NCBI RefSeq assembly: GCF_003121705.1
Contig: NZ_PYHR01000002.1
Coordinates: 3,410,001 to 3,474,000, forward strand
DNA length: 64,000 nt
Source of the DNA: Serinibacter arcticus
GTDB taxonomy: Bacteria; Actinomycetota; Actinomycetes; Actinomycetales; Beutenbergiaceae
Reading direction: 5' to 3'
Numbering within the stretch: position 1 is the first letter of the stretch; every line of letters begins with the position of its first letter. The translations under genes and the position numbers were made by a program. This document shows positions 11,232 through 18,896 of this stretch, piece by piece. Under the pieces are notes generated by a model. That model was not told the DNA's origin. It ran no database searches and saw nothing but the letters and a program-made list of their open reading frames with translations.

Positions 11232-12170
11232 CTAGCGCGCCACGAGCTCGACCTCGAAGCCGTCGGCGTCCAGGAGGTAGGCGGCGTACACGCCGCCCTC
11301 GTAGGCGGCGCCCCCGCCGTCGGGATGACGGTCGGGGTGGAGGTGGCTCCAACCGGCGGCCGTCGCGAGGCGCACGACGGCGTCGAGCTCGCCCCGCGTG
11401 GCCACGTGCAGGGCGAGGTGGTTGAGACCGGGACGGTGCCGGTCGTGCCCGCCCGCGAGCATCGCCGGCGACTGCTCGAGCACGATGTACGTCGGCCCCA
11501 GCCGCCACGAGACGCCGTCGGGCCACTCCTGGAAGGGCCGGTAGCCCAGCGCCCCGAGCAGGGTGCCCCACGCCGTGCGTGCCCGCGCGAGGTCCGGCAC
11601 CCACAGCTCGACGTGGTGCGGCGTCCCGGTCGGGGCGAGCGGCGCCGTCGTTCTCCCGGACTCCCAGTCCGGACGGAGCAGCGCGTAGGCAACGGAGTCG
11701 AGCAGTTCGCCGTCCGCCGTCGGCCACGCCTGGCGGTAGGTGGCCTCGTGGACGAAGCCGGCGGCGTCGAACGCGCGGCGCATCCCCGCGTTGTCGGAAC
11801 GCGTGGCGCCCTCGAGGCGGTGCACGGCCGGGTATCGCGTGAACGTCCAGGTGGCCAGGGCGGCCAGCGCGGCACGGCCGTACCCGTGGCCGCGGTGGTC
11901 GGCGGCGAGCCGGAGGTCGAACAGGGGTGCGTCGTCGGTGAGGTCCTCGAGCACCGCCAGGCCGATCCGGCCGTGCTCGGGGTGGGTGATCCACAGGGGC
12001 TCGTGGTCGTCGTCGACGTAGACCTCGGACGCCCGACGGCGGGCCTGCGCCTCGGTCAGCGCCGAGCCGACGTGGAAGGGCCACGTGTGGGCCCGCAGGA
12101 ACGCGACGACGGCGTCCGCCTCGTCGGGGAGGACGAGGGGCTCGAGGGCGATCGGGACGGCGGCGGGCAC
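11232..12170 (-). CDS. GNAT acetyltransferase fused to a VOC (glyoxalase-fold) domain
   Basis: 312 residues. Residues about 1-165 are a GNAT domain with the CoA loop RLAADHRGHGYGRAAL and the typical NAGMRRAFDAAGF end. Residues about 180-312 are a vicinal-oxygen-chelate domain: HHVELWVPDLARARTAW at its start, then GLNHLALHVATRGELDAV and DADGFEVELVA with candidate metal ligands H and E. Each half is complete. The start sits 20 bases after the end of mgtE on the same strand. Both halves occur as stand-alone families; the fusion could acetylate and sequester a small toxic molecule or antibiotic, but that is a guess. Confidence 0.85.
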   Translation of the reverse strand: MPAAVPIALEPLVLPDEADAVVAFLRAHTWPFHVGSALTEAQARRRASEVYVDDDHEPLWITHPEHGRIGLAVLEDLTDDAPLFDLRLAADHRGHGYGRAALAALATWTFTRYPAVHRLEGATRSDNAGMRRAFDAAGFVHEATYRQAWPTADGELLDSVAYALLRPDWESGRTTAPLAPTGTPHHVELWVPDLARARTAWGTLLGALGYRPFQEWPDGVSWRLGPTYIVLEQSPAMLAGGHDRHRPGLNHLALHVATRGELDAVVRLATAAGWSHLHPDRHPDGGGAAYEGGVYAAYLLDADGFEVELVAR

Positions 12171-12190
12171 CCGGGGAGCCTAGCGAGCCT

Positions 12191-13573
12191 CTACAGGCCG
12201 GCGAGCTCGGGCAGGAGGAGCTTCGCCGTCGTGAAGTAGATGATCAGGCCCGTGCCGTCCACGATCGTGGAGATCATCGGGCCGGACACGACGGCGGGGT
12301 CGACCCGCAGCTTCTTCAGCAGCAGCGGGATCACCGAGGCGATGAGGCTGGACCACAGCACGATCGCGACCAGCGCGACCGAGACCGTGACCATCACCGG
12401 ACCCCCGACGCCGAGGGTCCAGGCCCGCAGCAGCCCGGCGGCCGCCATCGCCGCCGCCACGAGCGCGCCCGTCGCCATCTCCTTGCGGAGCACGCGGCCG
12501 ACGTCGCGCAGCCGGACGTTGTCGGTCGACATCGCCCGGATCAGGGTGGTCGTGATCTGGGTGCCCGTGTTGCCGCCGGTGCCGATGAGCAGCGGGATGA
12601 AGAACGCCAGCACGACGACGGCCTCGAGCTCGTCCTCGAACGCCTGCATGACGGTGCCGGTGTAGGCGGCCGCGACGAACAGCACGAGGAGCCAGATGAT
12701 GCGCTTGCGCCAGAGCAGGAAGGGGGAGGCGCGGAGGTAGGGGATCTCGAGCGGCTGCGAGCCGCCCTGGAGCTCGGCGTCCTCCGTGGCCTCCTCCTGG
12801 GCGATGTCGTTCGCGTCGTCGGAGGTGAGGACGCCGAGGAGGCGCCCGTCGTCGTCGACCACGGGGATGGCCAGGAGCCGGTGGGCGACGACGACGCGCG
12901 CCGCCTCCTCCTGGTCGGTGAGCGGTCCGACGGTGATGACGTCGGACTCGACGAGGTGGGCGACGGGGGTGTCGGCATCGGCCAGCACGAGCTCGCGGAA
13001 GGAGACGACGCCGTGCAGCCGGCGCTCGTCGTCGACCGAGAAGACGTACGCGCCGATGTGGGCGTCCTGGCGCATCTTGGCGCTGTGCTCGCGAACCTGG
13101 CGGATCGCCTCGGCGGCCGTGACGGTCCCGCCGACCGTGAGGACCTCGGGGACCATGTGTGCGGCGGCGGACTCGTCGGGCCAGGTCAGGAGCCCCCGAA
13201 GGACGGCCGCGTGCTCGGCCGGGATCGCGGCGACGAGCGGCTCGCGCTCGGCCGGGGTGAGCTCGCGGAGGATCTCCGCGGCGCGGTCGGACTCCAGCGC
13301 ATCCAGGACGGCGGCGGCGCGCGGGGTGGGAATGACGCGGAGGGCGTCGACGACGACGTGGAGGTCGAGCGTGTCCATCACGTCGGCCGCGACGGCCACC
13401 GGCATCAGCTCGCCGAGGCGGACCACCTCGGCGGGGGTGAGATCGGTGAGCTGGTCCGAGCGCAGGCGCGGGTCGTCGACGACGTCGAGCCACAGATCGA
13501 TCGCCTTGGGGTTGCCGATGGCGATCGCCTGGTGCAGGTCGAGCGTCTGGCTGCCGATGGTCGATGGGCTCAT
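12191..13573 (-). CDS. mgtE: Magnesium transporter MgtE
   Basis: 460 residues. The ATG at 13571-13573 is preceded by GGGAGGGA at good spacing, so I prefer it over an upstream in-frame start at 13663. The order is that of MgtE: an N-terminal superhelical domain with repeated elements (LDLHQAIAIGNPKAIDLWL onward), a CBS pair (EVLTVGGTVTAAEAI and VITVGPLTDQEEAARVV), then a membrane domain of about five helices containing the conserved pore segment LLIGTGGNTGTQITTTLIRAM. It passively imports Mg2+ through the cytoplasmic membrane, gated by Mg2+ binding to the N and CBS domains. I saw no M-box riboswitch in the short upstream gap. Confidence 0.95.
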   Translation of the reverse strand: MSPSTIGSQTLDLHQAIAIGNPKAIDLWLDVVDDPRLRSDQLTDLTPAEVVRLGELMPVAVAADVMDTLDLHVVVDALRVIPTPRAAAVLDALESDRAAEILRELTPAEREPLVAAIPAEHAAVLRGLLTWPDESAAAHMVPEVLTVGGTVTAAEAIRQVREHSAKMRQDAHIGAYVFSVDDERRLHGVVSFRELVLADADTPVAHLVESDVITVGPLTDQEEAARVVVAHRLLAIPVVDDDGRLLGVLTSDDANDIAQEEATEDAELQGGSQPLEIPYLRASPFLLWRKRIIWLLVLFVAAAYTGTVMQAFEDELEAVVVLAFFIPLLIGTGGNTGTQITTTLIRAMSTDNVRLRDVGRVLRKEMATGALVAAAMAAAGLLRAWTLGVGGPVMVTVSVALVAIVLWSSLIASVIPLLLKKLRVDPAVVSGPMISTIVDGTGLIIYFTTAKLLLPELAGL

Positions 13574-13679
13574 GGGTGTCCCTCCCCGGTGGTGCGCGGT
13601 GGCCGGCGCGGTCGGGGCGAGGAGGTCCGGTGCGGACGACACCCGGCGCGGGCCGCCACCCATCCTCCCCGACGACGCA

Positions 13680-13715
13680 GCGCGGCGCGACGCCCGGGTG
13701 GACGTCGCGCCGCGC
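13680..13715 (-). terminator. Hairpin terminator after the anti-sigma gene
   Basis: Perfect 13-bp inverted repeat: GCGCGGCGCGACG (13680-13692) and CGTCGCGCCGCGC (13703-13715) with a 10-base loop. It lies just beyond the stop of the anti-sigma gene at 13745, in the gap before mgtE on the same strand, so it separates two transcription units. Confidence 0.75.
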
Positions 13716-13744
13716 GCGGGAGGGACGGTGGGGTGTGGGAGTCG

Positions 13745-14578
13745 TCAGCTCGCCGCGAGGACGAGAACCGGGTCCGTGGTCGGTGCGGTCGAGCCGCCGT
13801 CGGGCTCGATGCTCACCGCGAGCACCTCGACCGGGATGTCGGCCGAGACGGTTGTCGTGACGCGACCGTCGTGGACGGTGAGGACACCGGCGGAGACCAT
13901 CACATCGCCGTCGGCCCGCCACAGCTGGTAGTCGCGATCGTCGCCGGGATCGGGCAGGTCGCTCGCCGTGAAGACCGCCTCGCCGCCCGTGAGGACGGCG
14001 GCGGCACGGCCACCGCCGGCGACCTCGCCCTGGACGAGCGTGGCGCCGGGCTCGCGGAGCGCGGTCTCGAGCGCCGACACCTGCTGCTCGGCCTGCGAGG
14101 CCCGCTGGTCGTTCTGGACCGCGAGCGTCGAGGGGACGGCGATCGCTCCGGCCACGACGGCGGCCAGCGCGAACCGCTGCCAGCGGGCGGCACCGTAGCG
14201 GCGAGGCGTCGGGGCCGCGGCCGTCACCGGGAAGATGACCGGCTCGGTCGATGCCGCCGTCGTCGCGGCGGCGTGCCTGGCCGTCGCGCGCGTCTCCGTG
14301 GGGGAGGCCAGGGGAGGCTCCGAGGCCTCCGCCTCGCTGGCGATCAGCGCGAGCACGTCGCCGCGGAGCGCGGGCGGGGGAGCGGCGGCGACGGAGCCGG
14401 CCAGCAGGGCGGTCGTCTCCAGGAGGCCACGGGCCTCCGCGGCGAGCTCCGGGTCGGTCTCGATGGCCCTCTCGACGAGGGCACGCTCGCGGTCGTCGAC
14501 GGCGTCGAGCGCCCAGGCGGCGAGCAGCTCGTGCGGGTCCTCGGGCTCCGGGCCCGGTCCGTTTGTGAGGATGGTCAT
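13745..14578 (-). CDS. Anti-sigma-K-type factor (RskA family)
   Basis: 277 residues. Its ATG (14576-14578) overlaps the sigma-factor stop as ATGA, so the pair is translationally coupled. The N-terminal cytoplasmic part (EDPHELLAAWALDAVDDRE, residues about 15-90) is the helical zinc-finger-like anti-sigma region, without an obvious HxxxCxxC. One membrane helix lies near residues 140-160 (ALAAVVAGAIAVPSTLAV). The extracytoplasmic part carries the RskA C-terminal domain (DLPDPGDDRDYQLWRADG). It should hold the ECF sigma factor at the membrane until regulated proteolysis. Alternative: another membrane anti-sigma family, less likely. Confidence 0.9.
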   Translation of the reverse strand: MTILTNGPGPEPEDPHELLAAWALDAVDDRERALVERAIETDPELAAEARGLLETTALLAGSVAAAPPPALRGDVLALIASEAEASEPPLASPTETRATARHAAATTAASTEPVIFPVTAAAPTPRRYGAARWQRFALAAVVAGAIAVPSTLAVQNDQRASQAEQQVSALETALREPGATLVQGEVAGGGRAAAVLTGGEAVFTASDLPDPGDDRDYQLWRADGDVMVSAGVLTVHDGRVTTTVSADIPVEVLAVSIEPDGGSTAPTTDPVLVLAAS

Positions 14579-15147
14579 CGTGCCCCCAAGCACAGGCGAA
14601 GGCGGGTGAGGCCGTCGCGGATACGACTCTTGATCGTGGGAAGGGCGGCACCGAGACGCTCGGCGACCTCGCGGTAGGAGAGTCCGTCCCAGTACGCCAG
14701 GGTCACGGACTCGCGCTGGGTGTCGGTCAGACCGCCCAGGCAGTGGGCGACACGCTCGGCGTCCGCACGGCGGAGAACCTCGTCACTCACCTCGTCCACC
14801 TCCCGTACATAGCTGCGGACGGCATCCTGCTCGTCCCGTGTTCGTTGTGCCTGCACCGACCTCACGCGGTCCACCGCACGGCGGTGGGCCATCGTGGCCA
14901 GCCAAGCCTTGGCGCTGCCGCGGTCTGCGTCGAAGGAGGCGGCGGTGCGCCAGGCTTCGAGCATGACGTCCTGCATCGCCTCGGACGCGAGATCCGGGTC
15001 ACGAAGGACCCGCAGACACGTCCCGTAGACCAGCGGACCGATCGCGTCGTAGACCTGGGCGAAGGCCGACTGGTCGCCGTCGGCGCTCGCGCGAAGGAGC
15101 GACGCGAGTCGTTCGACGTCGTCGTGGACCGGTGCAGGGGTACTCAT
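14575..15147 (-). CDS. ECF RNA polymerase sigma factor (SigK-like)
   Basis: 190 residues from ATG 15145-15147; an upstream ATG at 15204 in the same frame would add 19 residues with no better ribosome site. Region 2 is seen in FAQVYDAIGPLVYGTCLRVL and AMQDVMLEAWRTAASFD, and region 4 in LTDTQRESVTLAYWDGLSYREVAERLG followed by LPTIKSRIRDGLTRLR. The overlapping downstream RskA-like gene makes it a membrane-controlled extracytoplasmic-function sigma factor. Its targets cannot be told from this window. Such pairs are often autoregulated. Confidence 0.93.
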   Translation of the reverse strand: MSTPAPVHDDVERLASLLRASADGDQSAFAQVYDAIGPLVYGTCLRVLRDPDLASEAMQDVMLEAWRTAASFDADRGSAKAWLATMAHRRAVDRVRSVQAQRTRDEQDAVRSYVREVDEVSDEVLRRADAERVAHCLGGLTDTQRESVTLAYWDGLSYREVAERLGAALPTIKSRIRDGLTRLRLCLGAR

Positions 15148-15300
15148 CGAGTACGAGTCTGCCCCACAAAGCCCGCTCCTTCCTCTGTTTGCTCCTGGTG
15201 TCATGGGTGGTTCGGAGCCGAACGCAGGTCGGATGGGTGAGCGCGGTCACCTTGTCAAGGGTGGTGATGCGGGTGCGGGAGGGTGCCGGCGGGCCGCTGC

Positions 15301-15339
15301 GCGCGGCGGCGGGCGGCTCCGCGCGCGGCGGCGGGCGGC
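15301..15339. repeat. Two direct copies of a GC-rich 17-mer
   Basis: GCGCGGCGGCGGGCGGC occurs at 15301-15317 and again at 15323-15339, immediately downstream of tRNA-Lys in its direction of transcription. It may be part of an imperfect tRNA terminator, but no clean stem with a T tract is visible. Confidence 0.5.
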
Positions 15340-15349
15340 CCTGCGTCGG

Positions 15350-15422
15350 TAGGCCCCGTGGGACTCGAACCCACAACCCACGGATTAAAAGTCCGCTGCT
15401 CTGCCAGTTGAGCTAGAGGCCC
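15350..15422 (-). tRNA. tRNA-Lys (anticodon UUU)
   Basis: Reading the minus strand from 15422, a 73-base cloverleaf can be drawn. The acceptor stem is GGGCCTC with GGGGCCT (two G-U pairs), the D arm GCTC...GAGC, and the anticodon loop CTTTTAA gives anticodon TTT. The T arm is GTGGG-TTCGAGT-CCCAC and the discriminator base is A. The 3' CCA is not encoded. Confidence 0.95.
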
Positions 15423-15594
15423 TCGTGCTTCTGCGGCTGCTGGCCCGAGGGCGTCTCGAACCCAGGGCGCAGGTGCGGGTCAAGGTTACGGGAAGCGCCT
15501 CAGCACTCTCCGTCGGAGCCCTCGGGGACGGCGGACGGCGCGGGGCGTCGCGACCCGACGGTGGTCGACTTCGATGTCGGTTGAGTGCGGGTGT

Positions 15595-15631
15595 GCCGGC
15601 GCCGTCCGATGGTCACCCGGACGACGCCGGC
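15595..15631 (-). terminator. Hairpin terminator of the ice-binding protein gene
   Basis: A 14-bp stem with one mismatched pair: GCCGGCGCCGTCCG (15595-15608) against CGGACGACGCCGGC (15618-15631). It begins seven bases beyond the stop codon at 15638-15640. Confidence 0.75.
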
Positions 15632-15637
15632 CTTGTC

Positions 15638-16792
15638 CTAGGAGTTCAGGCCGTCCACGCGGCGTCGCCACAGGACTGTGAACGTCCCGACCACGACGAG
15701 AGCGGCAGCGCCGGCACCCATGGCGAGGAGCGTGTTCCCGGCGCCGGTGTCAGCAAGCGTTCCCTGCCGCGCGCCTGCCGCGGCGACGTCCCTGCGCGGA
15801 CCCGTCGGCGATTGCGAGACGGAGCTCGACGGCGATGGGGTCGCGGGAGGGGACGTGGTGTCGGACGGGGGGCCTGACGGCGGTGAGGTCGTCGGGGGCG
15901 AGCTTTCGTCGGACGGCGGCCCGGACGGCGGCGGAGACGTGCCGTCCGTCGGGGGCGGTGCGGGCTCCTCGCTGGGCGGCGGGGTCGGCCCGTCGGTGGG
16001 ACCGTCCGTCGGTCCGTCGGTCGGCGGGTCCGTCGGCTCCTCGTCGTCGCACGACGCATCGGTGAACGTCGTCGCGTCGAGCGTGACCGCCCCGTTCCTC
16101 GCGAGGGCTCGACCCTGGATCGTGGTGCCGGTGGTCGTGGAGATCGAGGTCAGCGCCATCATCGTGCCGACGAATGTCGTGGCCGACCCGAGAGTCGCCG
16201 AGCTGCCGATCTGCCAGAACACGTTGCACGCCTGCGCGCCGTCGATCAGCGCCACCGTGCTGCTGGAGCCGGTCGTGAGGGCCGAGCCGATCTGGAAGAT
16301 GAAGACCGCGTCGGGGTCGCCGCCGGCATCCAGGGTGAGCGTGCCGGTGATCGCCGTCGAGCTCGCAGCCGTGTAGACGCCGGGGGCCAGGGTCTGCCCA
16401 CCGATGTCGGCCGAGATGTCGGCGTCCGAGGCCTGCCCGGCAGCGTTGTCGTACGCCGTCACGAGATCGAGCTGGGCCTGCAGGGCCACGGCGTCGGCCA
16501 CGTGGACGGCACCTACCACGATCCCCGGCGGGAAGCCGGTGACGCTGGACCCGGGACTCACTCCGGCGCCGCCGACCAGCAGGCTCGGACCGGTGTTGGT
16601 GATGGTCGAGCCGGCCAGGACGGAGTAAGGATCGGCCGTACCGAGACCGACGCTCGTGCCGATGGCCTGGGCCGGGCTCGCGCCGAGAGGGACGCCGATG
16701 GAGGTGAGGACGAGCGCAGCAGCAGCGCCTGTCGTTCGAAGAAGAAGGGACCGCATGGGCGGCCGGGTGGTGCGGACAGGCGTGCTTCGCAT
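15638..16792 (-). CDS. Secreted ice-binding family protein (DUF3494), sortase-anchored
   Basis: 384 residues. The ATG at 16790-16792 follows AAGGAG at ideal spacing. The signal peptide has a core TTGAAAALVLTSIGVPLGA and a cleavage site near ASPAQA. Residues about 45-250 match the DUF3494 ice-binding beta-solenoid: a GLGTADPYSVLAGSTITNTG start, then LAPGVYTAASSTAITGTLTLD and VFIFQIGSALTTGSSSTVAL. A Pro/Thr/Ser/Gly-rich wall-spanning linker (about 250-345) follows. The protein ends in LADTG (15743-15757), a hydrophobic helix and RRR. Soluble homologues bind ice; wall-anchored ones may act in surface adhesion, and ice binding here is inference from the family. Confidence 0.9.
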   Translation of the reverse strand: MRSTPVRTTRPPMRSLLLRTTGAAAALVLTSIGVPLGASPAQAIGTSVGLGTADPYSVLAGSTITNTGPSLLVGGAGVSPGSSVTGFPPGIVVGAVHVADAVALQAQLDLVTAYDNAAGQASDADISADIGGQTLAPGVYTAASSTAITGTLTLDAGGDPDAVFIFQIGSALTTGSSSTVALIDGAQACNVFWQIGSSATLGSATTFVGTMMALTSISTTTGTTIQGRALARNGAVTLDATTFTDASCDDEEPTDPPTDGPTDGPTDGPTPPPSEEPAPPPTDGTSPPPSGPPSDESSPPTTSPPSGPPSDTTSPPATPSPSSSVSQSPTGPRRDVAAAGARQGTLADTGAGNTLLAMGAGAAALVVVGTFTVLWRRRVDGLNS

Positions 16793-16807
16793 GGAAGCTC
16801 CTTAGAT

Positions 16808-16839
16808 CCCCGTATCGCGGGGCCAATCACACAATGTGA
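16808..16839 (-). promoter_or_regulatory. Leader elements of the ice-binding gene
   Basis: Upstream of the start at 16792 lies a small hairpin with arms CCCCG and CGGGG (16808-16822), next to the ribosome site. Next comes an inverted repeat TCACACAATGTGA (16827-16839). The following 70 bases are strikingly AT-rich for this genome. These are candidate promoter and operator elements; no factor can be assigned. Confidence 0.35.
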
Positions 16840-16969
16840 ATATGCTGATGCTAACGAGAAGCGGCTGTAAATAATAGGAAAACATTAAGCCCTCTTGTGC
16901 GATCCATAGGTCGTTCACAGGCCGATGGGCAGCGTATGAGATCGCGGGAAGCGCCCCCGGTGTGACGAG

Positions 16970-18208
16970 CTAGGCGTCCAGCGAGGTGCCGGCGTCGATC
17001 GGGCCACGGACGGGCGCGATTGCCGCGGACAGCAGGAGAAGGGCTGCTGCTCCCCAGAAGGCGATCCGCACGTCCACGTGCGCGACGGCGGCTCCGGTCA
17101 GGGCGGCGCCCAGCGCCTGCCCCGCCGTGAGGGCCGTGAAGAGCACGGCGGTGGTGGGTCCGGCGGCCTCGGGTCGTCGCTCGCTCGCCCAGGCGATCAG
17201 CACGCCGCTCAGCGCGGTGTAGGCGCCGCCGAAGACGGCGGCCGCCACGGCCACCACGACCACCTCTCCCGGCAGGAGCGCCAGCGCAGCGGTCGCGGCG
17301 GCGGTGGCGAGCGCCGTCAGCGACCACGAGCGTCGCAGCCCCAGGAGGCGGACGGCGTCCCCGCTCACGGCGCCGAGTACCGCCGCCGCGCCGAGGCCGA
17401 CCCACAGCGCCGCCGTCGTGCGGCTGTCGAGGCCACCCGTGGTGGTGACGAGATCGCGTCCGAAGGTCCAGACCGCCGCGCTGCCGACGCCGGCGACGAG
17501 CGCCGCGAGCACCGGGCGACGCAGCAGGATCACCGTGGTGCGGGAGGGTGAGGTTCGGGCCGAGGGACCGGCCCCGGAGGGCCTTGCTGGCGACGCCGGC
17601 GACGCTGGCGACGTCGGCCGCTCGGGCCAGCGGGCTCGCCGATCCACCACCGCGGCCGTGGCCAAGGCCCCGACGGCGGCCACGACCCAGACGGGCCGCC
17701 ACATCGTCGGCGCCGCCAGGACGGCGACCCCCACCACCGCCACGCCGACGCCCGTCCCGGCGTTCACCACCGCCTGTGCCCGGCCGATGCGCGACGACGA
17801 CACCGAGCTCTCCACCGCCACCACCAGCGCCGGTGACGCAGCCCCCGCGGCGCTGCCCGCCACCAGAACTCCGAGGGCGAGCGTCGGCGTCGACCAGGAC
17901 GCTGCGACCAGCAGTGCCCCCGCGGCGGCCAGCGTGGCGGCGAGCCACAGCACCACCCTCGCCCCGCGGCGGGGGACGAGGCGCTGGGCGGCGATCGCGG
18001 CGACGCAGTAGGCCGCGAAGCTGCCCGACGCCACGAGTCCCGCCGTGCCCGCGGAGAGGGAGTACTCGGCGGCGAGCTCGGGCAGCTGGAGCCCGTAGCC
18101 GTACCGGACGACACCGTAGGTCACCGCGACGAGGCCGGTCCCGCCGAGGGCGACGCCGGTCGCGGATCGTGAGGGCGTCGGGGCGGTATGTAACGAACGT
18201 TTCACCAT
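16970..18208 (-). CDS. MFS transporter
   Basis: 412 residues with about twelve hydrophobic segments in two halves joined by a Pro/Ser/Arg-rich loop near residue 220. An MFS-type loop after the second helix (QRLVPRRGARVV) and an RPVW/RIG-type central region are visible. It lies divergent to a TetR gene, the classical layout of a drug or metabolite exporter controlled by its neighbour. The assigned ATG (18206-18208) lies inside the TetR operator, so the mRNA may be leaderless or the true start slightly downstream. The substrate is unknown. Confidence 0.88.
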   Translation of the reverse strand: MVKRSLHTAPTPSRSATGVALGGTGLVAVTYGVVRYGYGLQLPELAAEYSLSAGTAGLVASGSFAAYCVAAIAAQRLVPRRGARVVLWLAATLAAAGALLVAASWSTPTLALGVLVAGSAAGAASPALVVAVESSVSSSRIGRAQAVVNAGTGVGVAVVGVAVLAAPTMWRPVWVVAAVGALATAAVVDRRARWPERPTSPASPASPARPSGAGPSARTSPSRTTVILLRRPVLAALVAGVGSAAVWTFGRDLVTTTGGLDSRTTAALWVGLGAAAVLGAVSGDAVRLLGLRRSWSLTALATAAATAALALLPGEVVVVAVAAAVFGGAYTALSGVLIAWASERRPEAAGPTTAVLFTALTAGQALGAALTGAAVAHVDVRIAFWGAAALLLLSAAIAPVRGPIDAGTSLDA

Positions 18209-18221
18209 AGTGATCGTTACA
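18189..18221. promoter_or_regulatory. Palindromic operator between MFS and TetR genes
   Basis: TGTAACGA (18189-18196) and TCGTTACA (18214-18221) form a perfect inverted repeat with a 17-base spacer. The site covers the MFS start codon and ends nine bases before the TetR ATG. Family knowledge: TetR proteins commonly bind such a shared operator and repress both themselves and the transporter. Confidence 0.75.
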
Positions 18222-18229
18222 CTAGCGGC

Positions 18230-18835
18230 ATGTCAGCCACCCCCGCGAGACTCTCCGCCCGCGATCGACTGCTGGACGCCGCCGAGGCGCTGTTCTACGA
18301 GCAGGGCATCGCGGCGACCGGGGTCGACGCGATCCTTCGTCGCGCGGAGGTCGCCCCGGCCACGCTGTACGCCCACTTCGCCGGCAAGGACGGCCTCGTG
18401 GCTGCCTACCTCGAGCGGCGTCTGGACCGGTGGCGGGGGACGTGGGACGAGGCCCTGGGCCGCGCCGGGGACGACGCCGACGCGCGCGCCGTCGCGGTGT
18501 TCGACGCGCTCGCGGAGTTCCGCCCCGGGGTCGGCCCCCGCCGGGGCTGCGCCTTTCTCGCGGCGTCGGTCGAGGTCACGAGGCCGGAACACCCGGCCCA
18601 CGCGTGGCTCGTGGCCGACACCCGGCTGCTGCACGAGCGACTCCTGGCGCTCGCCGCCGACACGGGGACTAGTGACCCGGCGGCGCTGGCCGCCGAGCTG
18701 CTCGCGCTCTACGACGGTGTGCTGGCGGCCCGGGCCCGCGACTCGCTCCTTCGCGAGGCGCCCGAGTCGGCGCCCGAGCCTGCGCGAGCTGCGCGCGACC
18801 TCGCGCTTGCCGCCGTGGAGCGCCACCGCGGCTGA
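18230..18835 (+). CDS. TetR family transcriptional regulator
   Basis: 201 residues. The N-terminal helix-turn-helix spans about residues 10-56 (RDRLLDAAEALFYEQGIAATG, then VAPATLYAHFAGKDGLVAAYL), the canonical TetR DNA-binding domain. The helical C-terminal part would bind a ligand. There is no clear ribosome site before ATG 18230, so a leaderless or near-leaderless transcript is likely. It diverges from the MFS gene with a shared palindrome and is presumably its repressor. Confidence 0.92.
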   Translation: MSATPARLSARDRLLDAAEALFYEQGIAATGVDAILRRAEVAPATLYAHFAGKDGLVAAYLERRLDRWRGTWDEALGRAGDDADARAVAVFDALAEFRPGVGPRRGCAFLAASVEVTRPEHPAHAWLVADTRLLHERLLALAADTGTSDPAALAAELLALYDGVLAARARDSLLREAPESAPEPARAARDLALAAVERHRG

Positions 18836-18896
18836 TCGGGCCCCGGCTCGAGGATCCCGACCTGCCCGCCCCGACCTCCCGTGAGAGCATCCCCAG

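Noticed and set aside
13574-13744. Mg2+-sensing M-box riboswitch before mgtE
   Set aside because: Only about 170 bases are available and most is the anti-sigma terminator; no M-box-like helices were seen.
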